From Nitratireductor alexandrii (GTDB lineage Bacteria > Pseudomonadota > Alphaproteobacteria > Rhizobiales > Rhizobiaceae), in assembly GCF_004000215.1 (NCBI RefSeq), contig NZ_RBVY01000008.1, forward strand, positions 62,001 through 126,000: a stretch of 64,000 nucleotides of DNA. The letters run 5' to 3'. Below are positions 50,839 to 59,721 of the stretch, in pieces. The position numbers and the translations under genes were made by a program. The notes under the pieces are model-generated. The model searched no databases. It saw only the letters and a list, made by a program, of their open reading frames with translations, and had not been told where the DNA came from. Position 1 is the stretch's first letter, and each line of letters begins with the position of its first letter.

Positions 50839-51711
50839 TCAATGCCCCGCCGCCGCGCCGAAGCGGCGTGCCGCCATCGCCACCGCGCCGCCCAGCGCAT
50901 CGGCGATCGGCGCCCGCAGCATGGCCGAAAACGGCGCCCCCAGCCTGGCCGCGATGCGCGCGCCGAGGCCGCCGAGCAGGCAAAGCCGATCCGTCGGGTG
51001 CAGATCGAGCGCGGCGAGGGCTGCCTCGACATGCGCCGACGCTTCGTCCAGCAGGCGCGCGGCCAGCGGGTCTCCCTGGTCGGCGAAATCGAACACGACC
51101 GGCACGAACGCGCCGAAATCGCGCGGCCTGGCGGTGGCGGCGAAGGTCACCATCCGGCGCGGATCCTGGTCGAACCGGGCCAGAACCGCCGCCGTCAGCG
51201 CCGTTTGCGCGCGGATCCAGTCATGGGCGAGCAGGCTTTCCTCGAGCAGTTGACGGCCGAGGCGGGCGCCGCCGCCGAGATCGCCGATCTGGAAGCCCCA
51301 TCCGCCGATCGACCTGGTCGTCTCGCCATGCCGCGCCATGAAGGCGGAGCCGGTGCCGATGATGCCGATCGCGCCGTCATGGCCGCCGAGCGCGCCCTCC
51401 AGCGCGATCAGCGCGTCGCTTTCGACGCGGCTTTCGGCAAAGGGCAGCCGCGCGGCGAGGCGCTGCTGGACGTCGGCGACATTGGCGCCGGCCAGGCCGA
51501 GGACCGCGCCGGTCCGGCCGAAATCGGGCTCCTGTCCCGCGGCATCGAACGCGGCCCGGGCGGCCTCCACGATGCTGGCGCAGGTGCCGTCGAGGTCGGT
51601 CATCACATTGGCCGCGCCGCTATCGCCGCGGCCGACGATCTCGCCCGCGGTCGTTGCCAGCCCCGCCCGGCATTGCGTGCCGCCGCCGTCGATGCCCAAC
51701 ACCCATTTCAC
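50839..51711 (-). CDS. BadF/BadG/BcrA/BcrD family sugar kinase (GlcNAc/MurNAc kinase-like)
   Basis: A 290-aa ASKHA-fold kinase. The phosphate-binding loops are VLGIDGGGTQCRAGL, GIIGTGSAFMARHG and GGWGFQIGDLGGGARLG, with LCLLGGLGARI at the C-terminal adenosine site. Relatives include N-acetylglucosamine kinase and MurK, which phosphorylates MurNAc and GlcNAc. The start is GTG 51711 with AGGAGGA 8-10 nt upstream; no in-frame ATG is near. It is the first gene of the nag operon, divergent from murQ, and would feed 6-phosphates to MurQ and NagA. Confidence 0.87.
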   Translation of the reverse strand: MKWVLGIDGGGTQCRAGLATTAGEIVGRGDSGAANVMTDLDGTCASIVEAARAAFDAAGQEPDFGRTGAVLGLAGANVADVQQRLAARLPFAESRVESDALIALEGALGGHDGAIGIIGTGSAFMARHGETTRSIGGWGFQIGDLGGGARLGRQLLEESLLAHDWIRAQTALTAAVLARFDQDPRRMVTFAATARPRDFGAFVPVVFDFADQGDPLAARLLDEASAHVEAALAALDLHPTDRLCLLGGLGARIAARLGAPFSAMLRAPIADALGGAVAMAARRFGAAAGH

Positions 51712-51733
51712 GCCATCATCCTCCTGAGTTGAT

Positions 51734-51755
51734 ACAATACCAATAAAATACCAAT
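51734..51755 (-). promoter_or_regulatory. Candidate GntR operator near the kinase/nag operon
   Basis: ATACCA occurs at 51737-51742 and again at 51748-51753, an 11-bp period, within an A/T-rich 22-bp block. The same block is present inverted at 51870-51891. It lies 23-44 bp before the GTG of the kinase gene. The spacing puts both half-sites on one face of the helix. Confidence 0.55.
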
Positions 51756-51869
51756 ATCCAAGCGCCGAATTCAAAATTACCGGCACATCAGCATAAAATA
51801 TTGTTTTATCTCGTGTTTTTAAGCAAAATATCGGCCATTCCCAAAAAATCGTTAACGTGTTCTGGACAA

Positions 51870-51891
51870 GTGGTATTTTTTTGGTATTGTC
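51870..51891 (+). promoter_or_regulatory. Candidate GntR operator near murQ
   Basis: TGGTAT at 51871-51876 and 51882-51887 (11-bp period) followed by TGTC. This is the near reverse complement of the block at 51734-51755. It lies 20-41 bp upstream of murQ and would overlap its -10 region. The 199-bp divergent region is the most A/T-rich stretch of the neighbourhood, as expected for two facing promoters. Confidence 0.55.
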
Positions 51892-51910
51892 GAGACAAAG
51901 GGAGGAATGG

Positions 51911-52834
51911 ATGGCGCTGCGCCGAACGGAAGAGCGGCACGCGGAAGCTGGCGGGATCGACCTGCTGCCGGACGAGGACGTTCTGGCGCGGCTCGCCGAC
52001 GCGCAGGTCGAGGCGGCGGCGAGCGTCCGCGCTGCGCGCGAGTCGCTTGCCCGGGCCGCGCGCCTTGCTGCCGACACCGTCGCGAAAGGCGGCCGGATCG
52101 CCTATGCCGCGGCCGGCAGTTCCGCGTTGATGGCGCTGGCCGACGGGCTGGAATTGCCCGGCACGTTCGGCATCGCGCCGGAGCAGGTCATCGTGTTGAT
52201 CGCCGGCGGCGCGGCCGCTCTCCACACGCTGGCGGGCGCGCCCGAGGACGACCTGGACGAGGCCAGGCGCGCTGTCGTCGAGGCCGGGCTCGGCCCGGCC
52301 GACTGCCTGATCGCCGTCACCGCGAGCGGCTCGACGCCCTACGCGCTCGCCGCGCTTGAGGAGGCGCGCGCCCGCGCCGTCCCCACGATCGCCATCGCCA
52401 ATAATGCCGGAGCGCCGGTGCTGGAGCGCGCCGACATTGCGGTCGTGCTCGCCACGCCGCCGGAGATCGTCGCCGGCTCGACGCGCATGGGCGCGGGCAC
52501 GGCGCAGAAGATCGCGCTCAACATGCTGTCCACGCTGATGGCGATCCGGCTCGGTCATGTGCATGACGGGTTCATGGTCAATCTGAAGGCGGACAATCAA
52601 AAACTCAAAGCGCGCGCGGTTGGTATCGTGGCCGCCATCGCCGGTTGCGGCGAAGCCGAGGCCGACACGCTTCTCGACCGTGCCGGCGGCTCGGTCAAGA
52701 TCGCGACGCTTCTGGCGGCGGGTGCGGTGTCGCGCGCGGCCGCCGAGGCGCTGCTCCAGGACGCCGGCTGGCGATTGAGGCCGGCGCTTTCGATGCTCAA
52801 GGGCGACGCCCGCGCCCGCACGCAGGCAAGCTGA
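51911..52834 (+). CDS. murQ: N-acetylmuramic acid 6-phosphate etherase
   Basis: A 307-aa SIS-domain lyase that splits the lactyl ether of MurNAc-6-P to GlcNAc-6-P. It begins TEERHAEAGGIDLLPDEDVL like the family. Glu81 in LELPGTFG aligns with the general-acid Glu83 of the E. coli enzyme. Other marks are VTASGSTPYALAALEEAR and GSTRMGAGTAQKIALNML followed by DGFMVNLKADNQKL. GGAGGA precedes ATG 51911; an ATG at 51907 is out of frame. It is first gene of the murQ-ABC operon. Confidence 0.93.
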   Translation: MALRRTEERHAEAGGIDLLPDEDVLARLADAQVEAAASVRAARESLARAARLAADTVAKGGRIAYAAAGSSALMALADGLELPGTFGIAPEQVIVLIAGGAAALHTLAGAPEDDLDEARRAVVEAGLGPADCLIAVTASGSTPYALAALEEARARAVPTIAIANNAGAPVLERADIAVVLATPPEIVAGSTRMGAGTAQKIALNMLSTLMAIRLGHVHDGFMVNLKADNQKLKARAVGIVAAIAGCGEAEADTLLDRAGGSVKIATLLAAGAVSRAAAEALLQDAGWRLRPALSMLKGDARARTQAS

Positions 52835-52858
52835 CAGGGCCAATAGGGAGGAAAAATC

Positions 52859-54118
52859 ATGACACGCGAGACATTGACGGCATTGCTGCTCGGCACCGGC
52901 GTTCTCGGCCTTGCCGGCCAGGCGCAGGCCCAGGACACCACGCTCACCATCGAGAGCTGGCGCAACGACGACCTCGCCATCTGGCAGGAAAAGCTGATCC
53001 CAGCCTTCGAGGCCAAGAATCCCGGTATCAAGGTGGTGTTCTCGCCGTCGGCGCCGACCGAATACAACGCGGCGCTGAACGCCAAGCTCGATGCCGGCTC
53101 GGCCGGCGATCTGATCACCTGCCGTCCGTTCGATGCCTCGCTCGAACTTTACGACAAGGGCCATCTCGCCGATCTCACCGGTCTGGCCGGCATGGACAAT
53201 TTCACCGACGTCGCCAAATCGGCCTGGTCGACCGACGACGGCGGCGCCACGTTCTGCGTGCCGATGGCCTCGGTGATCCATGGCTTCATCTACAACAAGG
53301 ACGCGTTCGAGGAAGTCGGCGTCGCGGTGCCCGAGACCGAGGACGAGTTCTTCGCCGCTCTCGACAAGCTCAAGGAGGACGGCACCTATATCCCGATGGC
53401 GATGGGCACCAAGGATCTGTGGGAAGCCGCCACCATGGGCTATCAGAATATCGGCCCCAATTACTGGAAGGGCGAGGAGGGACGTCTGGCCCTGATCAAG
53501 GGCGAGCAGAAGCTGACCGACCCGGGATGGGTCGAGCCGTTCGCCACGCTCGCCAGATGGAAGGACTATCTCGGCGACGGTTTCGAGGCGCAGTCCTATC
53601 CCGACAGCCAGAACCTGTTCACGCTCGGCCGCGCCGCGATCTACCCCGCCGGCTCGTGGGAGATATCGCTGTTCAACACCCAGGCCGATTTCGAGATGGG
53701 CGCGTTCGCCCCGCCGGTGAAGGCCGCCGGCGACACGTGCTACATTTCCGATCACAACGACATCGCCATCGGCCTCAACGCCAACAGCCCGAACGCCGAG
53801 GCGGCCAGGACCTTCCTGTCATGGGTGGCCTCGCCCGAATTCGCCACCATCTACGCCAACGCCCTACCCGGCTTTTTCGCCCTGTCCTCGACCCCGGTCG
53901 AGATGGAGGACCCGCTCGCCCGGGAGTTCGTCTCCTGGCGTGAAGAGTGCGAATCGACGATCCGCTCGACCTACCAGATCCTGTCGCGCGGCACCCCCAA
54001 TCTCGAGAACGAGACCTGGGTGAAATCGGCCAATGTGATCAACGGCACCGACACGCCGCAAGACGCCGCCGCCGAGCTGCAGAAGGGGCTCGCGAGCTGG
54101 TACGAGCCGCAGAAATAG
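52859..54118 (+). CDS. Sugar ABC transporter substrate-binding protein
   Basis: A 419-aa periplasmic binding protein of the carbohydrate (SBP_bac_1) class. Signal peptide ends GQAQAQ. The mature part starts TLTIESWRNDDLAIWQEKLIPAFEAKNPGIKV, and GRAAIYPAGSWEISLF and a C-terminal helical lobe follow. It is encoded 24 nt after murQ with GGAGG upstream, so the sugar is probably MurNAc, GlcNAc or a small muropeptide sugar. The specificity is inferred from context only. Confidence 0.9.
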   Translation: MTRETLTALLLGTGVLGLAGQAQAQDTTLTIESWRNDDLAIWQEKLIPAFEAKNPGIKVVFSPSAPTEYNAALNAKLDAGSAGDLITCRPFDASLELYDKGHLADLTGLAGMDNFTDVAKSAWSTDDGGATFCVPMASVIHGFIYNKDAFEEVGVAVPETEDEFFAALDKLKEDGTYIPMAMGTKDLWEAATMGYQNIGPNYWKGEEGRLALIKGEQKLTDPGWVEPFATLARWKDYLGDGFEAQSYPDSQNLFTLGRAAIYPAGSWEISLFNTQADFEMGAFAPPVKAAGDTCYISDHNDIAIGLNANSPNAEAARTFLSWVASPEFATIYANALPGFFALSSTPVEMEDPLAREFVSWREECESTIRSTYQILSRGTPNLENETWVKSANVINGTDTPQDAAAELQKGLASWYEPQK

Positions 54119-54139
54119 GCTCGGACCGAAACCGAACGT

Positions 54140-54165
54140 CCGGGCCGCCTGCCGCGGCGGCCCGG
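54140..54165 (+). promoter_or_regulatory. Intercistronic stem-loop between binding protein and permease genes
   Basis: CCGGGCCGCC (54140-54149) and GGCGGCCCGG (54156-54165) form a perfect 10-bp stem with a 6-nt loop, 21 nt after the binding-protein stop. There is no U-tract. As with the hairpin at 8953-8974, it sits exactly between a binding-protein gene and the rest of its transporter operon. Confidence 0.5.
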
Positions 54166-54183
54166 CTCCGGGGGAACAGGCGC

Positions 54184-55113
54184 ATGGCAGCCGAACGCGC
54201 AGACCGCAGACCGATCCGCTGGCACATCGCGGTGTTCCTGGCGCCGGCCGTGTTGATCTACACCGCGGTGATGATCATTCCGCTGTTCGGCACGCTGCAG
54301 CTCTCCCTGTTCAGCACCGTCGACAACCAGCAGGTATTTGTCGGCCTGAAAAATTTCGCCACGCTGCTCGGCGACGAGCGCTGGGCGGCGAGTTTCTGGA
54401 ACGCGCTGTGGAACAACACCTGGTTCTTCATCATCCACATGGTGGTGCAAAACCCGATCGGCGTGCTGCTGGCCGCGCTGTTGAGCCATCCCAGGCTGCG
54501 CTTTTCCGCCTTTTACCGCACGGCCATCTTCGTGCCGACCATCCTGTCCTTCGTGATCGTCGGCTTCACCTGGAAACTGATCCTCAGCCCGCTCTGGGGC
54601 GTGGCGCCGGAGCTGCTCGACATGATCGGGCTGAAACATCTCTTCACCCCCTGGCTCGGCAAGGAGGACTACGCGCTGACCACGCTCGGCCTGATCTCGG
54701 TGTGGCAGTTCGTCGGCATCCCGATGATGCTGATCTACGCGGCGCTGTTGTCCATCCCCGAAGAAATCCTCGAAGCGGCCGAATGCGACGGCATCACCGG
54801 CTTTGCCCAATTCTGGAAGATCCAGCTTCCGCTGATCCTGCCGGCGATCGGCATCATCTCCATCCTCACCTTCGTCGGCAATTTCAACGCCTTCGACCTG
54901 ATCTACTCCGCCCAGGGCGCGCTTGCCGGTCCGAACTACGCCACCGACATTCTCGGCACCTTCCTCTACCGCACCTTCTTCGGCTTCCAGTTGCAGATCG
55001 GCGATCCCAACATGGGCGCCACCATCGCCTCGATCATGTTCTTCATCATCCTGGCGGGTGTGTGCCTGTATCTCTTCGCCATCCAGTCGCGCCTCAGGCG
55101 CTACCAGTTCTGA
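54184..55113 (+). CDS. Carbohydrate ABC transporter permease (MalF type)
   Basis: A 309-aa permease with six hydrophobic segments. It starts IRWHIAVFLAPAVLIYTAVMI, and has the EAA loop EAAECDGITGFAQFWKIQLPLILP that contacts the ATPase. ATG 54184 is used; the frame is open further upstream within the binding-protein gene, but that part has no family similarity. It pairs with the permease at 55124. Confidence 0.92.
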   Translation: MAAERADRRPIRWHIAVFLAPAVLIYTAVMIIPLFGTLQLSLFSTVDNQQVFVGLKNFATLLGDERWAASFWNALWNNTWFFIIHMVVQNPIGVLLAALLSHPRLRFSAFYRTAIFVPTILSFVIVGFTWKLILSPLWGVAPELLDMIGLKHLFTPWLGKEDYALTTLGLISVWQFVGIPMMLIYAALLSIPEEILEAAECDGITGFAQFWKIQLPLILPAIGIISILTFVGNFNAFDLIYSAQGALAGPNYATDILGTFLYRTFFGFQLQIGDPNMGATIASIMFFIILAGVCLYLFAIQSRLRRYQF

Positions 55114-55123
55114 AGGGGCGACC

Positions 55124-55963
55124 ATGAGCCAGGCCCGCTCCTCCCCCGCCCGTACGGCAGCCGCCCACGCGATCCTGATCGTCTACACGCTGATCGCGCT
55201 TTTCCCGGTGCTGATCGTGGTGATGAACTCGTTCAAGTCGCGCAAGGCGATCTTTCGCTCGCCGCTGTCGCCGCCGAGCGCCGAGACCTTCGATCTGGTC
55301 GGCTACCAGACTGTTTTGGCGCAGGGCAATTTCCCGCTCTATTTCCAAAACAGCGTCGTCGTCACGGTGGTGGCGTTGGCGATCGTGCTCGTCTTCGGCG
55401 CCATGGCCGCCTTCGCGCTCGCCGAATACCGCTTCCGCGGCAACGCGCTGATGGGGCTTTATCTGGCGCTCGGCATCATGATCCCGATCCGCCTCGGCAC
55501 GGTGGCGATCCTGGAGATGATGGTGGCGAGCGGCCTGGTCAACACGCTGACCGCTCTGGTGCTGGTCTATTCCGCCCAGGGGCTGCCGCTCGCGATCTTC
55601 ATCCTGACCGAGTTCACCCGCCAGATCTCCGACGATCTCAAGAATGCCGGCCGCATCGACGGCCTGTCGGAATACCGCATCTTCTTCCGCCTGGTGCTGC
55701 CGCTGCTGCGTCCGCCCATGGCCACCGTCGCCGTCTTCACGATGATCCCGATCTGGAACGATCTGTGGTTTCCGCTGATCCTGGCGCCGGCCGAGGCCAC
55801 CAAGACGGTCACGCTCGGCGCCCAGCTCTTCCTCGGTCAGTTCGTCACCAACTGGAACGCGGTGCTGGCCGCCCTGTCGCTGGCCATCCTGCCGGTGATG
55901 ATCCTTTATCTGATCTTCTCGCGCCAACTGATCCGCGGCATCACCTCCGGAGCCGTCAAATGA
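55124..55963 (+). CDS. Carbohydrate ABC transporter permease (MalG type)
   Basis: A 279-aa permease with six membrane segments. LFPVLIVVMNSFKSRKAIF near the N-terminus and the EAA-type loop NAGRIDGLSEYRIFFRLVLPLLRP are typical of MalG partners. AAGGGGCG lies before ATG 55124, 10 nt after the previous stop. Its own stop overlaps the start of a 24-codon frame (ATGA). Confidence 0.92.
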   Translation: MSQARSSPARTAAAHAILIVYTLIALFPVLIVVMNSFKSRKAIFRSPLSPPSAETFDLVGYQTVLAQGNFPLYFQNSVVVTVVALAIVLVFGAMAAFALAEYRFRGNALMGLYLALGIMIPIRLGTVAILEMMVASGLVNTLTALVLVYSAQGLPLAIFILTEFTRQISDDLKNAGRIDGLSEYRIFFRLVLPLLRPPMATVAVFTMIPIWNDLWFPLILAPAEATKTVTLGAQLFLGQFVTNWNAVLAALSLAILPVMILYLIFSRQLIRGITSGAVK

Positions 55964-56034
55964 GCCGGAGCGATCCCGTCCGCGTTCTCGTCGCCGACGA
56001 AAGCGTGCGCTCGCGCAAGGCGGTGCGGTTGTGA
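55960..56034 (+). pseudogene. 24-codon frame overlapping the permease stop, possible gene remnant
   Basis: The ATG at 55960 overlaps the permease TGA and gives [20 protein letters not shown] and four more residues before a stop. The opening resembles the first strand of ThuA-like or Gfo/Idh proteins often found in sugar ABC operons, but the match is short. The 73 bp up to the ATPase gene continue no frame. It may be the stub of a deleted gene or a non-coding coupling codon. Confidence 0.25.
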
Positions 56035-56107
56035 GCGGGCGCACAGGCGGCGAGGGGACGCAGATGCGCGTCCGGCCGGGTGGTTGCGGCAAGCGGGGGA
56101 GCTTCCC

Positions 56108-57106
56108 ATGGACGCGCTGAAACTCGAGAAAATCCGCAAATCCTTCGGCCAGGTGGAGGTGCTCAAGGGCATCGACCTGCAGGTCGCCGACGGCGAATTC
56201 GTCGTCTTTGTCGGCCCGTCCGGCTGCGGCAAGTCGACCCTGCTGCGGATCATCGCCGGGCTGGAGGACGCGACCGCCGGCGAGGTCGCCATCGCGGGCG
56301 CGCGCGTCAACGCCGTGCCGCCGGCCAAGCGCGGCATCGCCATGGTGTTCCAGACCTACGCGCTCTATCCGCATTTGAGCGTGCGCGACAATATGGGTCT
56401 CGGTCTGAAACAGTCCGGCGCGCCGGCGGCCGAGATCGCCCGGCGCATCGAGATCGCCTCGACCATGCTGTCGCTCGAACCCTATCTGGCGCGGCGCCCG
56501 GCCGAACTGTCGGGCGGCCAGCGCCAGCGCGTGGCGATCGGCCGCGCGGTGGTGCGCGAGCCCAAACTGTTTTTGTTCGACGAGCCGCTGTCCAATCTCG
56601 ACGCCGCCCTGCGCGTCAACACCAGGCTGGAGATCGCGCAGCTTCACAAGCGGCTCTCTGCGACGATGATCTACGTCACCCACGACCAGGTCGAGGCGAT
56701 GACGCTGGCCGACCGGATCGTCGTTCTCAACGCCGGTCGCGTCGAACAGATCGGCGCGCCGATGGAGCTCTACAACAATCCCGCCAACGAATTCGTCGCC
56801 GGTTTCATCGGCTCGCCGAAGATGAACTTCATCGACGGGGCGCGGCTGGGCGAAACCGCCAGGACCGTCGGCGTGCGGCCCGAGCATCTGGCCGTCGATC
56901 GCGACAAGGGCGACTGGAAGGGCACGGTCATGCATGCCGAACATCTCGGCGCCGACACCAATCTTTATATCGACACCGAAAAGGCGGGCCTGCTGACCGC
57001 GCGCATCTTCGGGGAGTTCAGGGCCGAGCCCGGCGAGACCATTTTCGCCACGCCCGATCCCGCGCGCACTTGCCGGTTCGACGCCGAAGGCCGTACGCTG
57101 CGCTGA
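56108..57106 (+). CDS. Sugar ABC transporter ATP-binding protein (UgpC/MsmK type)
   Basis: A 332-aa ATPase with Walker [10 protein letters not shown], signature [14 protein letters not shown], Walker [13 protein letters not shown] and the H-loop [12 protein letters not shown]-terminal ~100-residue TOBE/OB domain ([15 protein letters not shown]) is shared with MalK/UgpC proteins. GGGGGAG precedes ATG 56108. It drives the importer formed by the two preceding permeases. Confidence 0.93.
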   Translation: MDALKLEKIRKSFGQVEVLKGIDLQVADGEFVVFVGPSGCGKSTLLRIIAGLEDATAGEVAIAGARVNAVPPAKRGIAMVFQTYALYPHLSVRDNMGLGLKQSGAPAAEIARRIEIASTMLSLEPYLARRPAELSGGQRQRVAIGRAVVREPKLFLFDEPLSNLDAALRVNTRLEIAQLHKRLSATMIYVTHDQVEAMTLADRIVVLNAGRVEQIGAPMELYNNPANEFVAGFIGSPKMNFIDGARLGETARTVGVRPEHLAVDRDKGDWKGTVMHAEHLGADTNLYIDTEKAGLLTARIFGEFRAEPGETIFATPDPARTCRFDAEGRTLR

Positions 57107-57147
57107 CCGCCGGGCGGGCGGCACTGAAAAACCGGGGGGAGCGGTCG

Positions 57148-57999
57148 ATGAAGATCGGCTTTTGCATGTTTCTGTGGACGACCCATGTCGGGGTGACGCA
57201 CGAGGCGCTGCTCAGAGACCTGAAACGGGCCGGCTACGACGGCGTCGAAATCCCCGTCTTCGAGGGCGTGCCGGACGACTATGCGCGGCTCGGCGCCCTG
57301 CTCGACGCGATCGGGCTCGAACGCACCGCCGTTTCTGCGATGGGCGACCCGGCGATGAACCTGATTTCGCCGGACGCGGCCGCGCGCGCGGCCGGTGTCG
57401 ACTACGTGAAATGGGCGATCGACTGCACGGCCGCGCTCGGCGCCGACACGCTGTCCGGCCCGCTCCATTCCACGCTCGGCCATTTTTCCGGCGAGGGGCC
57501 GTCGGCGGCCGAGTTGCAGCGTTCCGTCGCCGCGCAGCGCGCGATCGGCGACCATGCCGCGCAAAAGGGCGTGACCATCGGGCTCGAGGCGCTCAACCGC
57601 TTCGAATGTTATCTCCTCAACACCATGGACGCGCTCGCCGACCATCTCGACCGGATCGACCATCCGCGCATCAAGGCGATGTACGACACCTTCCACGCCA
57701 ATATCGAGGAGCAGGATCCGATCGCCGCGTTCGAGCGCAATCGCCATCATATCGTCCACGTCCATATCTCGGAGAACGACCGCGGCGCGCCCGGGCGCGG
57801 CAACATTCCCTGGCCGGAGACGTTCCGGACGATCCGCGGCTCCGGCTACGACCGCTGGCTGACGATCGAGGCCTTCGGCCGCGGCCTGAAGGATCTGGCG
57901 GCCGCCACCAAGGTCTGGCGCGACTTCGCCGAAAGCCCGGAAGCGGTCTACCGCGAGGGCATCGCCCATATCCGCGCCGGCTGGCGGGCGGCCGGGTGA
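57148..57999 (+). CDS. Sugar epimerase of the D-tagatose/D-psicose 3-epimerase family
   Basis: A 283-aa TIM-barrel enzyme (AP-endonuclease-2 fold). The four metal ligands of D-tagatose 3-epimerase are found as Glu147 (GLEALNRFECY), Asp180 (MYDTFHANIEE), His206 (HVHISENDRGAPGRG) and Glu241 (TIEAFG). Their spacing of 33, 26 and 35 residues equals that of the Pseudomonas cichorii enzyme. GGGGGAG precedes ATG 57148. It is last gene of the murQ-ABC operon. It suggests that the imported sugar set includes a ketose or that a sugar is isomerised after phosphorylation. Confidence 0.88.
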   Translation: MKIGFCMFLWTTHVGVTHEALLRDLKRAGYDGVEIPVFEGVPDDYARLGALLDAIGLERTAVSAMGDPAMNLISPDAAARAAGVDYVKWAIDCTAALGADTLSGPLHSTLGHFSGEGPSAAELQRSVAAQRAIGDHAAQKGVTIGLEALNRFECYLLNTMDALADHLDRIDHPRIKAMYDTFHANIEEQDPIAAFERNRHHIVHVHISENDRGAPGRGNIPWPETFRTIRGSGYDRWLTIEAFGRGLKDLAAATKVWRDFAESPEAVYREGIAHIRAGWRAAG

Positions 58000-58014
58000 G
58001 GCCGGCGCGCGGCG

Positions 58015-59721
58015 TCAGGAGGCTGCCGCGCAGGCAGCGCCATCCGCGCGCCAGGCCATCACCACGTAGATGTCGTAGTCGATGATGCGCCGGTCGACCG
58101 CGACCGGGTTCGGCAGGTCCACCGCGCGCTGCCGCCAGTCCTTTTCGCGCATCGCCACGGTGCCGCAATCGTTAGCGGCGACGGCGCGTGCCAGCGCCGG
58201 CCAGGTCGACACATGCGCGATGGCGCGGCCGGCATGGTAGTCGTAAATGCCGCCGCTATGGGGGTGGTAGAAATAGAGCGCGTCGCCGGCATCGCCGCGC
58301 GCGGCCAGGATTTCCGCCTGGGCGCGGGGCGACATGGTGTCGTTCAGCCCCCGGATGGTGATCAGATAATAGGGCAGGACCGCAAGCGTCATGCCGACAG
58401 CCATCGCCAGGCCGAACGCCAGCGGCCGGCTCCCGCGCAAGGCCAGCGCCGCGCCGACCAGCGGCAGGGTGGCGATCATGACGATCGTGCCGCCCTGCAC
58501 GCGTTCGGGCCACAAGGTCAGGTGGTGCGCGAACGGCAGCGCTGCCGCGACGGCGGCCAGAAGCAGGCCGATCGACAGGAAATAGGCTCGCCGTGTCCGC
58601 GTCGCCATGTCCAGGATCGCCGAGGCGATCAGCAGCGCGCACAGCGGGTAGAGCGGAACGAGCAAAAAGGCGATCTTGTAGTCGAAGCTGGAGATCAGCC
58701 CCAGGCTGACGAGCAGCGCGCACCACACGTAACCGAGCCCGCGCTGCCGGGCGCCGGCATGCGGATCGGCGCGGACGAGCCGGCGCCACAGGGCGGGCTG
58801 GCCAAGCCGGCGCCAGGGCAGAAAGAACAGGATCAGCGACCACGGCAGCAGGATTTCGGCCAGCTTGTGCAGGTAGAAATAGACCGGATTCGACAGGCGC
58901 GGCGTGTCGACCGCCCGGTTCAAGGTCTGGTCGATCAGGATCGCGCGGATGAAATCCGGTCCTTCGACCAGATAAACGCCGCCGAGGTAGAGCGCGCCGA
59001 CGGCAAGCAGCAGGCCGAGGCCGGCGAGCGTCGTTTTCGAGCGCAGCGCGGTCCATCGCCGCTGGCGCGCCAGCCACACGGTGAGCGACAAAAGCGGCAT
59101 CAACAGGCCGACCGGCCCCTTGGTCAACAGCGCGGCGGCCGTCGCGGCGAAGCCCGCCAGCGCCCACATCTTTGTCCGCCGGCCCTTGCCGTCATAGGCC
59201 TTGAAGAAAAACACATGGCCAAGCACGATGAAGGCGGCGAACAGGAGATCCATACGCGGCATGTGCGCGCGCTCGATGAAAAACTGGTTCGACAACAGGA
59301 TGAGCCCGGCCAGGAGCGCGACCCGCCGCCCGAGGCCGAACTGGCGCGCCGCGAACACCGTCACCGACACCAAGAACCCGGCCGAGAGTGCGGCCGCCAG
59401 GTTGAAGAGCACCGGTTCGCGGCTGCCGACGAGCCAGGACATGCCGGCCACCATCCAGAAATAGAGCGGCGGCTTGTCGGGATAGGGCACGTCGGACAGG
59501 TAAAGCACCAGCCAATGGCCGTTCTCCACCATCTGCATGAAGGCGGCGGCGTGGCGGGTCTCGTCGGTGAACCACACATCCTTGACCCACAGCGTCGGCA
59601 GGGTCTGGACCGCCAGGATCAGCAACAGCACCAGATGCGGATGGCGGCTGGCCCGGCCGATCCAGCGCGCGACGGCGCCCGTGCGGGTTTCCGGCACGGC
59701 CTCTGTCATCGGCGCCCGCAT
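58015..59721 (-). CDS. Glycosyltransferase family 39 / ArnT-like membrane transferase (first paralogue)
   Basis: A 568-aa polytopic membrane protein. After ~35 residues come ~12 hydrophobic segments. The periplasmic loop 1 has VWFTDETRHAAAFMQMVENG and PYPDKPPLYFWM, the catalytic-loop pattern of PMT/ArnT enzymes that use lipid-linked sugars. A soluble C-terminal domain of ~120 residues follows. ATG 59721 or 59709 are possible starts. It is divergent from the lptF-like gene. It probably adds a sugar to a lipid A or other envelope glycolipid. Confidence 0.87.
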   Translation of the reverse strand: MRAPMTEAVPETRTGAVARWIGRASRHPHLVLLLILAVQTLPTLWVKDVWFTDETRHAAAFMQMVENGHWLVLYLSDVPYPDKPPLYFWMVAGMSWLVGSREPVLFNLAAALSAGFLVSVTVFAARQFGLGRRVALLAGLILLSNQFFIERAHMPRMDLLFAAFIVLGHVFFFKAYDGKGRRTKMWALAGFAATAAALLTKGPVGLLMPLLSLTVWLARQRRWTALRSKTTLAGLGLLLAVGALYLGGVYLVEGPDFIRAILIDQTLNRAVDTPRLSNPVYFYLHKLAEILLPWSLILFFLPWRRLGQPALWRRLVRADPHAGARQRGLGYVWCALLVSLGLISSFDYKIAFLLVPLYPLCALLIASAILDMATRTRRAYFLSIGLLLAAVAAALPFAHHLTLWPERVQGGTIVMIATLPLVGAALALRGSRPLAFGLAMAVGMTLAVLPYYLITIRGLNDTMSPRAQAEILAARGDAGDALYFYHPHSGGIYDYHAGRAIAHVSTWPALARAVAANDCGTVAMREKDWRQRAVDLPNPVAVDRRIIDYDIYVVMAWRADGAACAAAS

